From the NCBI GenBank assembly GCA_910587875.1, contig CAJUOD010000003.1:1-64000 (forward strand): a stretch of 64,000 nt of DNA, in the 5' to 3' direction. The position numbers and the translations under genes are program-made. Positions within the stretch are counted from its first letter, which is position 1. Every line of letters starts with the position of its first letter. Shown here piece by piece: positions 48,733-57,262 of the stretch. Origin of the DNA: an uncultured Oscillibacter sp. Lineage in GTDB: Bacteria; Bacillota; Clostridia; Oscillospirales; Oscillospiraceae. The notes beneath the pieces are model-generated. The model saw only the letters and a program-made list of their open reading frames with translations, did no database searches and was not told where the DNA came from.

Positions 48733-49098
48733 TCAATCAGGCTCCTGCATGCGGGCCAGAAAATCGGCCTGCTCGCGCTTGGCTTTCTCAATCTCACGCT
48801 TCGGCGTTTTTTGCGTCTTCTTCATAAAATGATGAAGAAGTACATATTGTCCGCCTACCGCACAAACAAATAAAATCCGATCCCGGAGCGGACGCAGCTC
48901 CCAGATTTCGCCGTCCAAATGCTTTACGTAGTTTTCCGTCAATCCCTCCGTTCCATACCGCCTCAGCAGCTCGATATAGTCGCCTATCTTGTTCAGCTTG
49001 ATCCGGCTGTCTTTGCTTTTCTCCGACGCCAGCTCCTCCAGATAGTCCAGGACAGGACAGCGTCCGTTTTGGTCCCGGTAAAAAATGATGTCGCGCAC
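48733..49098 (-). CDS. higB: HigB/Gp49-type RelE-superfamily toxin
   Basis: 121 aa. [20 protein letters not shown] at the N-terminus, then [40 protein letters not shown], the standard Gp49-like (PF05973) plan with conserved WELRP and the HHF.KKT.KTP motif. It is a ribosome-dependent mRNA endonuclease in known members. The start is GTG at 49098, with AAAGGTGG upstream; the longer ATG start at 49134 would overlap the -10 box. First gene of the higBA operon. Confidence 0.87.
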   Translation of the reverse strand: MRDIIFYRDQNGRCPVLDYLEELASEKSKDSRIKLNKIGDYIELLRRYGTEGLTENYVKHLDGEIWELRPLRDRILFVCAVGGQYVLLHHFMKKTQKTPKREIEKAKREQADFLARMQEPD

Positions 49099-49123
49099 AG
49101 CAGAACACCACCTTTCTGTTCTT

Positions 49124-49168
49124 ACTATACACAAAAGTTATCGACATGTCAATACTTTAAAGTTATCG
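49124..49168 (-). promoter_or_regulatory. higBA promoter with direct-repeat operator
   Basis: TTGACA (49147-49152), 17-bp spacer, TATAGT (49124-49129). A 10-bp direct repeat AAAGTTATCG (plus-strand reading) sits at 49134-49143 and 49159-49168, flanking the -35, and suits HigA autoregulation. Confidence 0.75.
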
Positions 49169-49188
49169 CCGCAAAAATTTTCCCGGCA

Positions 49189-50559
49189 TCAGGAAGCCCC
49201 CTCCATCCTCTCCATCTCCCGCAAAGCCCGGAGCTGGATGGGGACGGCGCACAGCACGGTCAGGATGTCCGACGCCGACTGGGTCATCTCCACGCCGGTC
49301 AGCCCCAGGGCGTGGGACAGGAGATACACCAGGGGGATGAAGAAGATCCCCTGGCGGGACATGGCGATGAAGGTGGCTCCGGCGGTCTTGCCGATGGTCT
49401 GGAGCATCATGTTGCTCATGACAATCCACCCGGAGAGGCACAGCGTCACGCACTGGAACCGGAGGGCCATGGACCCGATCTGAATGACCTCCGGGTCGTC
49501 CCGGAAGAGGGCGATGAGCTGGGGCGCGAAGGCGAAGCCCAGGGCGCTCACCGCCAGGAGGAAGCCGGTGGAGGTCTTCACGCAGAACCAGAAGCCCTCC
49601 TTCACCCGGCGATAGAGCTTCGCGCCGTAGTTAAAGCCGCACACCGGCTGGAAGCCCTGGCCGAAACCGATCATGGCGGAGGCGCTGAACATCATGACCC
49701 GCTGGACCACGCCCATGGCGGCGATGGCCGCGTCCCCGTAGGGCCCGGCGGCCCGGTTCAGGCAGATGGTCGCCACGCTGGCCAGGCCCTGCCGGGCCAG
49801 GGAGGGCAGGCCGCCCCGGACAATTTGGACATAGTAGGGGAGCTTCAGCTGGACCCGGGAGATGTGGATGTGGAGGTTGCCCCCCTTGGCGCAGCCCGCC
49901 AGCAGCAGACAGAAGCTGACGAACTGGCTGATAATGGTGGCCCAGGCGGCCCCGGCCACGCCCAGATCGAAGGTGAAGATCAGCAGGGGGTCCAGGCCGA
50001 TGTTCAGCACCGCGCCGCTGGCGATGCCCACCATGGCGTAGGCCGCCGAGCCCTGGTAGCGCAGCTGGTTGTTCAGCACCAGGGAGGAGGTCATCCAGGG
50101 GGCCCCGAAGAGGATCACCCGGAGGTAGGCCTTGGTATAGGGCAGGATGGTGGCGGTGGACCCCAGGAGCATGGCCAGGGGCTCCAGGAAGAGCTGGCCC
50201 AGGACGCAGATCCCCGTCCCCGCCGCCAGGGCGGAGAAAAAGCCCGTGGCGGCCATGTTGCTGGCCTCCTCATAATTCTGCTTCCCCAGCTCCCGGGAGA
50301 TGAAGTTGCCGCTGCCGTGGCCGAAGAAGAAGCCCACGGCCTGGATGATGGCCATGAGGGAGAAGACCACGCCCACGGCCCCCGTGGCGCTGTTGCTCTT
50401 CAGCATCCCCACGAAGAAGGTGTCCGCCATATTGTAAAAGGAGGTCACCAGCATGCTGATGATGCAGGGCAGGGCCAGCCGGCAGATCAGGCGGCTGACC
50501 GGGGTCTCCGTCATCTGAAGGAATTTCTGTTCCTGCTTTTCGTCCAAGTGGTCGTCCAT
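49189..50559 (-). CDS. MATE-family efflux transporter
   Basis: 456 aa with twelve hydrophobic segments and the twofold MATE repeat: LALPCIISMLVTSFYNMADT, GMLKSNSATGAVGVVFSLMA in the first half, SAMIGFGQGFQPVCGFNYGA in the second. It exports cationic compounds using sodium or proton gradients. Start ATG 50559. It is separated from the higBA operator by only 20 bp at its 3' end. Substrate unknown. Confidence 0.92.
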   Translation of the reverse strand: MDDHLDEKQEQKFLQMTETPVSRLICRLALPCIISMLVTSFYNMADTFFVGMLKSNSATGAVGVVFSLMAIIQAVGFFFGHGSGNFISRELGKQNYEEASNMAATGFFSALAAGTGICVLGQLFLEPLAMLLGSTATILPYTKAYLRVILFGAPWMTSSLVLNNQLRYQGSAAYAMVGIASGAVLNIGLDPLLIFTFDLGVAGAAWATIISQFVSFCLLLAGCAKGGNLHIHISRVQLKLPYYVQIVRGGLPSLARQGLASVATICLNRAAGPYGDAAIAAMGVVQRVMMFSASAMIGFGQGFQPVCGFNYGAKLYRRVKEGFWFCVKTSTGFLLAVSALGFAFAPQLIALFRDDPEVIQIGSMALRFQCVTLCLSGWIVMSNMMLQTIGKTAGATFIAMSRQGIFFIPLVYLLSHALGLTGVEMTQSASDILTVLCAVPIQLRALREMERMEGAS

Positions 50560-50724
50560 ATCGGGGCCCGCCTTTCTCTCTGTTCAGTATTTACCTCCAG
50601 TATAACATGGCCTGTCCCGGAACGGAAGCGGGATTTTGAAAAAGAAACACCGGGACGGCGGGCGGCGCATAGGATGGAACAGGTCCCCGGAGGGGACCAA
50701 TTTCCAGGAAACGAGGGATTCCCT

Positions 50725-51060
50725 TTGCGTATCAACGAAGCCTATGAGCACGCGGCCATCATCCCCTGCCCGGGGGACGAGGCCGGGAACTGCAACTGCA
50801 ATAAAATCGTTACACAGTGCGTGGACGTCACCGCTCCGGTGACCCTGATCCCCACCGCCTCCCTGGGCACCGTCACCGTGTCCTGTCAGGGCGTGCCCGT
50901 GGTGAACTGCATCCCCGACCCCTGCGGGACCTCCAGCACCATCACCGTCACCCAGCGGGTCTGCGTCACCATCCCCGTGCGCTACGACGTGAGCATGAAC
51001 ACCGGCGACCCCACCATCTCCTGCGCGGAGGCCGGGACCCCCTGCGGCTGCAAGGGCTGA
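50725..51060 (+). CDS. Cys-rich hypothetical protein (spore-coat or surface-like)
   Basis: 111 aa from TTG 50725 (start RINEAYEHAAIIPCPG), with GAGGGA upstream; an ATG at 50674 would add 17 residues that overlap a GGTCCCC...GGGGACC hairpin. About nine cysteines, several paired (CNCNK, CGCKG at the C-terminus), and Thr/Val-rich beta segments (TLIPTASLGTVTVSCQGVPV, STITVTQRVCVTIPVR) suggest a disulfide- or zinc-stabilised beta protein. No signal peptide. Similar short proteins are seen in spore-forming Oscillospiraceae; a coat role is a guess. Confidence 0.6.
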   Translation: MRINEAYEHAAIIPCPGDEAGNCNCNKIVTQCVDVTAPVTLIPTASLGTVTVSCQGVPVVNCIPDPCGTSSTITVTQRVCVTIPVRYDVSMNTGDPTISCAEAGTPCGCKG

Positions 51061-51071
51061 AACCGAAGAAA

Positions 51072-51107
51072 AACGCTCAGCCGTTTTTACGGCTGAGCGC
51101 TTTTTTT
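51072..51107. terminator. Terminator between Cys-rich gene and aroQ
   Basis: ACGCTCAGCCG / CGGCTGAGCG stem with seven T on the plus strand; it also ends the aro operon on the minus strand (AAAAAC side). Confidence 0.85.
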
Positions 51108-51549
51108 ACTGCTCCGCTAAGAGCCTCAGGCCCTCCAGGTAGCCCTGGACCCCGCGGCCCCGGATGCTGCCCACGCAGGCCTCCCGGATGTAGGACACAT
51201 GGCGGAAGGCCTCCCGCTTCTCCGGGTCGGAGATGTGGATCTCCACCGTGGGGATGCCCACGGACTTCACCGCGTCCAGCAGGGCGACGCTGGTGTGGGT
51301 GTAGGCCCCCGGGTTGATGAGGATGCCGTCCACCTTGTCGAAATAGGCCTGCTGGATGGCGTCCACCAGGTCCCCCTCGTGGTTGGACTGGAAGAAGGAG
51401 ACCGCCACCCCCAGCTTCTCCGCCTCGGCGGTGATGAGGTTCTCCAAATCTACATAGTCCGTGTTGCCGTAGATCTCCGGCTGGCGAATACCCAGCAGAT
51501 TCATGTTGGGCCCGTTGATCACCAGGATGCTCTTCTTTTTACTGCTCAC
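51106..51549 (-). CDS. aroQ: 3-dehydroquinate dehydratase, type II
   Basis: 147 aa, typical of the small dodecameric type II enzyme. It dehydrates 3-dehydroquinate to 3-dehydroshikimate. INGPNMNLLGIRQPEIYG holds the catalytic Tyr; FFQSNHEGDLVDAIQQA, LINPGAYTHTSVALLDA and VEIHISDPEKREAFRH complete the active site. The start is GTG at 51549, 11 bp inside the end of aroEK, so translation is coupled. Last gene of the aro operon. Confidence 0.96.
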   Translation of the reverse strand: MSSKKKSILVINGPNMNLLGIRQPEIYGNTDYVDLENLITAEAEKLGVAVSFFQSNHEGDLVDAIQQAYFDKVDGILINPGAYTHTSVALLDAVKSVGIPTVEIHISDPEKREAFRHVSYIREACVGSIRGRGVQGYLEGLRLLAEQ

Positions 51550-52771
51550 AAAAATCCCTCCAAATGCGCCCGGCGGTCTCCTCCGGGCTCTTGTCGTTCC
51601 AAATGTCCGCGTCCGCCGCCGCCTCGTACAGCGGGCCCCGGAGGCGCTCCATCTCCTCCAGCTTCCCGGCCTGGGAGAGGGGGCGGCCCGCCGTGGGCAG
51701 ATCCTCCAGCCTCCGGCAGAGCCGGTAGATCCGGCCCGTGCGGCGCATGGCGGTCCGGTTCTCCTCCCGGAGGACGGCCCCGCCGCCGGTGGCGATGATC
51801 TGGCCGCTTTTGGCGCAGGTCTCCGCCAGGACCTGGGCCTCCAAGTCCCGGAAGGCCCCCTCGCCCTCGGAGGCGAAAATCTCCGGGATGGGCTTCCCGG
51901 CCCTTTTGACGATCTCCCCGTCCAGGTCCACGAAGGGCTTGCCGGAGAGGCGGGCCAGCTCTTGGCCCACGGTGGTCTTGCCGCTGCCGGGCATGCCCAC
52001 GAGAACCAGGTTGGTCATGTCCCGCCGGAGCTTGGCGGTGATTTTTTCCGTCTCGCCGTCGGGGATGGTCTTGTCAAAGAACAGCTCCTCCGCCCGCTTG
52101 GCCTGGTGGACCAGCATGGGGAGCCCCCCGGCATGGCGGATGCCCAGCCCCTCCGCCTGGAGCAGCAGGTTCGTCCGCCCGGGGTTGTAGATCACGTCCG
52201 CCGCGGCCTCCAGCTTGGGCAGAAGCCGCAGGTCCACGGGGGCCCCGTCCATATGGGGCCACATGCCCACGGGGGTGGTGTTGATGAGGACCTCCGCGTC
52301 CCCGTGGCGGTCCGCCAGGTTTTCGTAGCTGTCCGGGCCGGAGCGGGAGACCACCACGATTTCCCGGGCCCCTTCCGCTCTCGCCGCCGCCCGGGCGGTG
52401 AGGGAGGCCCCGCCGCTGCCCAGGATGAGGACCTTTTTCCCCTTGAGGGAGATGCCCGCCCGGCGCAGCATGTAGAGGAAGCCGTCGATGTCCGTGTTAT
52501 ATCCTACCAGCTTCCCGTCCCGGCGGACCAAAGTGTTCACACTGCCAATGGCCTCCGCCGCCGGATCGATTGCGTCGCAGTATTGCATGACCTCCCGCTT
52601 GTAGGGGATGGTGACGTTGAGCCCGCCGACGTCCTCCCGCCGGAGGAAGTCCCCCAGGGCCTCCGGCTCCAGCTCGATGAGGCGGTAGCCCTCGCAGCCC
52701 AGGGCCCTGTGAATGGGCGCGGACCAGCTGTGACCCAGGGTCCGGCCCAGGAGGCCGTAGATCTTTTCCAT
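51539..52771 (-). CDS. aroEK: Shikimate dehydrogenase - shikimate kinase fusion
   Basis: 410 aa. Residues 1-245 are AroE (YGLLGRTLGHSWSAPIHRAL, LNVTIPYKREVMQYCD with catalytic Lys, GSVNTLV, NADP loop LILGSGGASLTARAAA). Residues about 252-410 are AroK with Walker A VLVGMPGSGKTTVGQELA, VDLDGEIVKRAG, ATGGGAV. One chain reduces dehydroshikimate and phosphorylates shikimate. Fusions of the two are known in some Clostridia. The lid Arg region of AroK reads RPLSQAGKL, slightly short. The gene starts 4 bp after the pheA stop. Confidence 0.94.
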   Translation of the reverse strand: MEKIYGLLGRTLGHSWSAPIHRALGCEGYRLIELEPEALGDFLRREDVGGLNVTIPYKREVMQYCDAIDPAAEAIGSVNTLVRRDGKLVGYNTDIDGFLYMLRRAGISLKGKKVLILGSGGASLTARAAARAEGAREIVVVSRSGPDSYENLADRHGDAEVLINTTPVGMWPHMDGAPVDLRLLPKLEAAADVIYNPGRTNLLLQAEGLGIRHAGGLPMLVHQAKRAEELFFDKTIPDGETEKITAKLRRDMTNLVLVGMPGSGKTTVGQELARLSGKPFVDLDGEIVKRAGKPIPEIFASEGEGAFRDLEAQVLAETCAKSGQIIATGGGAVLREENRTAMRRTGRIYRLCRRLEDLPTAGRPLSQAGKLEEMERLRGPLYEAAADADIWNDKSPEETAGRIWRDFCEQ

Positions 52772-52775
52772 GGCC

Positions 52776-53912
52776 TCAGACTTCCGCGTAGTGGCCCAGG
52801 AAGTGGAACTGGGCGCAGCTCCGCTCCATCTCCTCCAGCATCGCCAGGACGCTGGGGTCCCGGAGGTCCGCCTCCAGCTCGATGAAGAAAATAAACTCGA
52901 AGTCGCTGCCGGAGACGGGGCAGGACTCCAGCTTCGTCATGTTGATGTCCAGGGCCGCCAGCTTGGAGAGCATCTCGTACAGGGCGCCGGGCTTGTTCTC
53001 AAAGGCGATGATCAGGCTGACCCGGCTGGCCCCGGCGTAGATGACCGGGTCCTTGGCCACGCAGATGAAGCGGGTGTAGTTGTTGTCGCTGTTCTGGATT
53101 TTGTCCGTGACGCACTCCAGGCCGTACAGGGCCGCGCAGGGGTGGGAGGAGATGGCGGCGGCGTGCTTGTTCCCCGACTCGGCCACCAGCTTCGCCGCAG
53201 CGGCGGTGTTGTCGCAGGGGATGACCTTGACCCCCTTGAGCCCGTCCAGGAAGCGGCTGCACTGGCCGATGGCCTGGGGGTGGGAGTAGATTTCCGTGAT
53301 GTCCTCCAGCCTCACCCCCGGCAGGGCCAACAGCTCATGGCGGATGCACAGGCGGGTGGAGCGGACGATGGTGAGGCTGTGGTCCTGCAAAAGCTCGTAG
53401 ACCGCCCGGACGGAGCCGTTGGAGCTGTTCTCAATGGGCAGCACGCCGAACTTGCAGAAGCCCGCCTCCACGGCGGAGACCACGGCGTCGAAGCTCTTCA
53501 CGTACATGATACTCCCCCGGGGGAACATCTTGTCGCACGCCGCCTGGGAGTTGCCCCCCTCGATGCCCTGGCAGGCCACCAGGCCCGTCTGGGGAAACAG
53601 CTCATCCCGGTTCTCCAGGCAGGCCCGGACCCGGGCCCCCACCTTCGTGGGCGCGTCGATGAGCTCCGCCTGGCGGGACCGGGCCAGCTCAAAGAGGGTG
53701 GAGAAGAGGTGGTAGGCGTAGCGCTCCCGGGTTCCGGCGTTCTCCGTCACCTTGGCCAGGACGGCCCGCTCCCGCTGCTTGTTCAAAATGGGAAGATGGT
53801 GCTCGTTCTTATAGGCGGCGACTTCCTCCGCCAGGTCCATGCGCTCCAGGAAGAGCTTCAGCAGCTGGTCGTCTACCGCGTCAATCTTGGCGCGGATATC
53901 AGAAAGTTCCAT
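52776..53912 (-). CDS. pheA: Chorismate mutase / prephenate dehydratase (P-protein)
   Basis: 378 aa. Residues 1-85 are AroQ-type chorismate mutase (IRAKIDAVDDQLLKLFLERM, AAYKNEHHLPILNKQRER). The dehydratase follows (FGVLPIENSSNGSVRAVYEL, YSHPQAIGQC, NTAAAAKLVAES) and then an ACT domain (SLIIAFENKPGALYEMLSKL, ESCPVSGSDFEFIFFIE) for Phe feedback. It takes chorismate to phenylpyruvate. The usual GNHEAT-like N-terminal piece of the dehydratase domain is shortened (CQGIEGGNSQAACDKMF). Its start overlaps the aroC end by 14 bp. Confidence 0.94.
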   Translation of the reverse strand: MELSDIRAKIDAVDDQLLKLFLERMDLAEEVAAYKNEHHLPILNKQRERAVLAKVTENAGTRERYAYHLFSTLFELARSRQAELIDAPTKVGARVRACLENRDELFPQTGLVACQGIEGGNSQAACDKMFPRGSIMYVKSFDAVVSAVEAGFCKFGVLPIENSSNGSVRAVYELLQDHSLTIVRSTRLCIRHELLALPGVRLEDITEIYSHPQAIGQCSRFLDGLKGVKVIPCDNTAAAAKLVAESGNKHAAAISSHPCAALYGLECVTDKIQNSDNNYTRFICVAKDPVIYAGASRVSLIIAFENKPGALYEMLSKLAALDINMTKLESCPVSGSDFEFIFFIELEADLRDPSVLAMLEEMERSCAQFHFLGHYAEV

Positions 53913-54990
53913 GGTTTCCCTCCAATAGCATATCCAAAAGTACGGCGGCGGTCACCGCCTCCACCACCGGGACGGCCCGGTGGGCAACGCATGGGTCGTG
54001 CCGCCCGTGAATGGTCAGGTCCGTGTTCTCCAGCTTCGAGAGGCTGATCGTCCTCTGGGCCTTTCCGATGGACGGCGTGGGCTTCACCGCCGCCCGGAGC
54101 ACCAGGGGCATGCCCGTGGTGATGCCCCCCAGAACGCCCCCGGCGTGGTTGGTCTCCGCCCGGACACAGCCGTCCTCCACGGTAAAGGGGTCGTTATTCT
54201 CGGAGCCCCGCAGGGCCGCGGCCCGGAAGCCCTCGCCGAACTCCACGCCCTTGACGGCGGGAACGCCGAAGAGGGCCGCCGCCAGCCGGTTCTCCACGCC
54301 GCCGAACATGGGGTCCCCCAGCCCGGCGGGCAGGCCGACGGCGGCGCACTCGATGACGCCCCCCACGCTGTCCAAATCGTTTTTCGCCGCCAGAATGGCG
54401 GACCGCATCCGCTCCCCGGCCTCCTGGTCCAGGACGGGGAAGGGCCTGGCGGCGACCTCCTCAAACAGCTCCGCCGTGGGCCGCAGGGGGAAGCGCCGGT
54501 CGGGTATTCCCGCCACGGAGGCCAAATGGGCCCCCACGAAAACGCCACGCCGGGCCAGAATCTGCTTGGCAATGCCCCCCGCCACGCACAGGGGGGCCGT
54601 CAGGCGGCCGGAGAAGTGCCCGCCGCCCCGCATGTCGGCGTGCCCGCCCCACTTGGCCCAGGCGGTGAAATCCGCGTGGCCGGGCCGGGGCTTGTCTTGA
54701 AGCTCCCCGTAGTCCTTGGAGCGCTGGTCCGCGTTGGGGATGACGGCGCACAGCGGCGCGCCGCAGGTCTTCCCATCCTCCAGGCCGGAGAGGAAGTCCG
54801 GAATGTCCGTCTCCTTCCGCGCCGTGGACAGGCCGTCCTTCCCGGGCCTCCGGCGATCTAGAAACCGCTGGAGCGCCTCCAGGTCGATCTCCTCCCCGGC
54901 GGGCAGACCGTCGATTACCACGCCGATGGCCCTGCCGTGGGACTGGCCGAAGACGCTGATATGGAGTATGTTCCCAAATTCAGAGGACAT
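53899..54990 (-). CDS. aroC: Chorismate synthase
   Basis: 363 aa. FMN-dependent enzyme that makes chorismate from EPSP. Signatures GHSHG-type FGQSHGRAIGVVIDG, RPGHADFTAWAKWGGHADMR, GGHFSGRLTAP, GGVLGGITTGMPLV and GRHDPCVAHRAVPV. The start is at MSSEFGNILHISVFG (54990); a start three codons earlier exists. It overlaps the aroA end by 11 bp. Confidence 0.96.
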   Translation of the reverse strand: MSSEFGNILHISVFGQSHGRAIGVVIDGLPAGEEIDLEALQRFLDRRRPGKDGLSTARKETDIPDFLSGLEDGKTCGAPLCAVIPNADQRSKDYGELQDKPRPGHADFTAWAKWGGHADMRGGGHFSGRLTAPLCVAGGIAKQILARRGVFVGAHLASVAGIPDRRFPLRPTAELFEEVAARPFPVLDQEAGERMRSAILAAKNDLDSVGGVIECAAVGLPAGLGDPMFGGVENRLAAALFGVPAVKGVEFGEGFRAAALRGSENNDPFTVEDGCVRAETNHAGGVLGGITTGMPLVLRAAVKPTPSIGKAQRTISLSKLENTDLTIHGRHDPCVAHRAVPVVEAVTAAVLLDMLLEGNHGTF

Positions 54991-56203
54991 GGACCGCACC
55001 TCCTAAGTTCTCGTAGTCCCGCCAGAAGCTGGGGTAGGACTTCTTCACCGCCTCGGCCCCCCGGATGGTGACGCTCCCCTGGCAGCGGGTGGCGGCGATG
55101 GCGGCGGCCATGACGATGCGGTGGTCGTTGGCCCCGTCCACCGTGCCGCCGGGGAGGGTGGAGACCCCGTAGACCGTCAGTCCGTCCTCCTCCTCGCTGA
55201 CCGCGCCCCCCAGGGCCTTCAGCATTTGAGCCACGGTGGTTAAGCGGTCGCTCTCCTTCAAGCGCAGGCGGGCGGCGTGGGTGAAATGGGTGGTCCCCCG
55301 CCGGACGGCGGCCATGACCGCCAGGGGGGGCAGCAGGTCCGGGCAGTCGGAGAGGTCAATCTTGACCTCTCCGGTGAGGGCCAGCTTTTTGGCGTGCTTC
55401 ACCACCGCCGCGTCCCCCTGGGCGGACTGGCCCTTGAGGCCCCGGAGCCGCAGGTTGCTCCCCAGGGCGATGGCGGCGTACCAAAAGGCCGCCTGGGACC
55501 AGTCGGCCTCCACGGCCTCCTCAAAGGGGGCGTAGATTCCCGGCTCCACGCCGAAGCCGTTGAGGGCCGGGGACCAGCGCACCTGGATGCCCGCCCGGGC
55601 CAGCACGCCCATGGTCATGGAGACATAGGAGGCGGACTCCAGCTTCGTGGTGCTGACCACCACGCTGGGCCCCTCCAGCAGGGGCAGGGCCATGAGGAGC
55701 CCGGTGAAAAACTGGCTGGACACGTCCCCCCGGAGGCGGTACTCCCCGGGGGTCAGGCTCCCCTTGACAGCCAGCACGCCGTCCTTTTGGGCGCAGGCGA
55801 TGCCCCGCTGGGCGAAGAGGTCCAAATAGGGCTGCTGGGGCCGCTCCATCAGCCGCCCCCGGCCCATGAACACGCCCCCCTGGTCCACCGTCAGGGCCAG
55901 GGGAATCAGAAAGCGCAGGGTGGACCCGGACTCCCCGCAGTCGAACTGGGGCAGGTCCCCGAAGGGGCGGCGCTCCCCGCCGATGCCGGAGACCCGGAGC
56001 CCGTCCTCCGCCGTCTCCCACGAGGCCCCCAGGACCTCCATGCAGCGGAGGGTGGCCTCGATGTCCTCGGAGAAGGCCACATTGCGGATTGTGCTGGTCC
56101 CCGCCGCCAGGGAGGCGGCGATCACATAGCGGTGGGCCAGGGACTTGCTGGGGGGCGGGGTCACCACGCCGGAGAGGCGGCGGGGGGTGATCTTGACGTC
56201 CAT
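54980..56203 (-). CDS. aroA: EPSP synthase (3-phosphoshikimate 1-carboxyvinyltransferase)
   Basis: 407 aa. PPSKSLAHRYVIAASLAAG (shikimate phosphate binding), FDCGESGSTLRFLIPLAL, GRGRLMERPQQPY, DVSSQFFTGLLMALPLL, KESDRLTTVAQMLKALGG, NDHRIVMAAAIAA. It joins PEP to shikimate-3-phosphate. Residues near the glyphosate site read CGESGS rather than NAGTAM, so it belongs with class II-like, potentially insensitive enzymes (inference). Start ATG 56203 is one base past the aroB stop. Confidence 0.96.
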   Translation of the reverse strand: MDVKITPRRLSGVVTPPPSKSLAHRYVIAASLAAGTSTIRNVAFSEDIEATLRCMEVLGASWETAEDGLRVSGIGGERRPFGDLPQFDCGESGSTLRFLIPLALTVDQGGVFMGRGRLMERPQQPYLDLFAQRGIACAQKDGVLAVKGSLTPGEYRLRGDVSSQFFTGLLMALPLLEGPSVVVSTTKLESASYVSMTMGVLARAGIQVRWSPALNGFGVEPGIYAPFEEAVEADWSQAAFWYAAIALGSNLRLRGLKGQSAQGDAAVVKHAKKLALTGEVKIDLSDCPDLLPPLAVMAAVRRGTTHFTHAARLRLKESDRLTTVAQMLKALGGAVSEEEDGLTVYGVSTLPGGTVDGANDHRIVMAAAIAATRCQGSVTIRGAEAVKKSYPSFWRDYENLGGAVHVL

Positions 56204-57262
56204 CTACGCCTCCCATCCCGCCCGGATGACGGGCAGCAGCTCCGCCACGGGCATGGTTTTCAGTTCGCACAGGCCAATTTTTTTCGGGACCACGATGGTG
56301 ATGGAATCCCCGGCCCGCTTCTTGTCCGCCAGGGCGGCCTCCGCCAGGGCCTCGGGGGAGTACTCCGCCGAGACGGGCAGGGCGTTTTTGGCAAGGCAGG
56401 CGCAGATACGCGCCGCAAGGGGCTCCTCCGTCCAGCCCAGGGCATCGGAGGCCCGGGCCATGACCGCCAGGCCCGCCGCCACGGCGTGGCCGTGGGGAAT
56501 GGAAAAGCCGCTGCACTTCTCAATGGCGTGGCCCACGGTGTGGCCCAGGTTCAGAAGCTTCCGCTCCCCCTGCTCCTTCTCGTCCCGCTCCACCACGCCG
56601 GCCTTGTAGGCCACGCACCGGGCGATGACCTCCGCCGGGTCGGCTTTCAGCGTCCCGTCCTCGAAGAGGGCGAAGAGCGTTTCGTCGCAGAGGACGCCGG
56701 TCTTAATGGCCTCCGCCGCCCCGTCGGCAAAGACTTCCGGCGGCAGGGTTTTCAGGCAGTCCGTGTCACAGAGGACGGCGGCGGGCTGGAGGAAGGCTCC
56801 GGCCAGGTTCTTCCCGGCCTGGAGGTCAATGGCGGTCTTGCCCCCCACGGAGGAGTCCACGGCGGACAGCAGGGTGGTGGGCATTTGAACGTACCGAATC
56901 CCCCGGAGGTAGCACGCGGCGGCAAAGCCCGCCATATCCCCCACGACCCCGCCGCCCAGGGCGACGAGACAGTCGGAGCGGGTCAAATGCTCGGAAGCCA
57001 GAAACTCCAGGATGTCCGACAGGGTGGAGAAATTCTTGCTCCCCTCCCCGGCGGGGAAGGCGAAGGTACTGACGGCGTACCCCGCCCCTTTCAGGCTCTC
57101 TGCCACGGCCTCCAGGTACAGGGGCCCCACGGTGGAGTCGGTGACCACCGCAATCCGGCAGGGAGGAAGGATCTCCTTCAGCCGCGGCCCGCAGTCCTTC
57201 AAAAGGCCGGGGCCGATGGTCACGGCGTAGGCCGGGTTCGTGTTGACCGGTATCGTCTTCAT
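56204..57262 (-). CDS. aroB: 3-dehydroquinate synthase
   Basis: 352 aa. NAD- and metal-dependent cyclisation of DAHP to 3-dehydroquinate. GGGVVGDMAGFAAACYLRGI, MPTTLLSAVDSSVGGKTAID, and metal ligands in LNLGHTVGHAIEKCSGFSIP, HGHAVAAGLAVMA. Its ATG shares the last base of the tyrA stop region (overlap at 57262), so translation is coupled. Confidence 0.96.
   Translation of the reverse strand: MKTIPVNTNPAYAVTIGPGLLKDCGPRLKEILPPCRIAVVTDSTVGPLYLEAVAESLKGAGYAVSTFAFPAGEGSKNFSTLSDILEFLASEHLTRSDCLVALGGGVVGDMAGFAAACYLRGIRYVQMPTTLLSAVDSSVGGKTAIDLQAGKNLAGAFLQPAAVLCDTDCLKTLPPEVFADGAAEAIKTGVLCDETLFALFEDGTLKADPAEVIARCVAYKAGVVERDEKEQGERKLLNLGHTVGHAIEKCSGFSIPHGHAVAAGLAVMARASDALGWTEEPLAARICACLAKNALPVSAEYSPEALAEAALADKKRAGDSITIVVPKKIGLCELKTMPVAELLPVIRAGWEA

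Noticed and set aside
48919..50724. Very long plus-strand frame through the MATE gene into the Cys-rich gene
   Set aside because: Antisense shadow of the MATE and higB genes; only its last part, from about 50725, has coding character.
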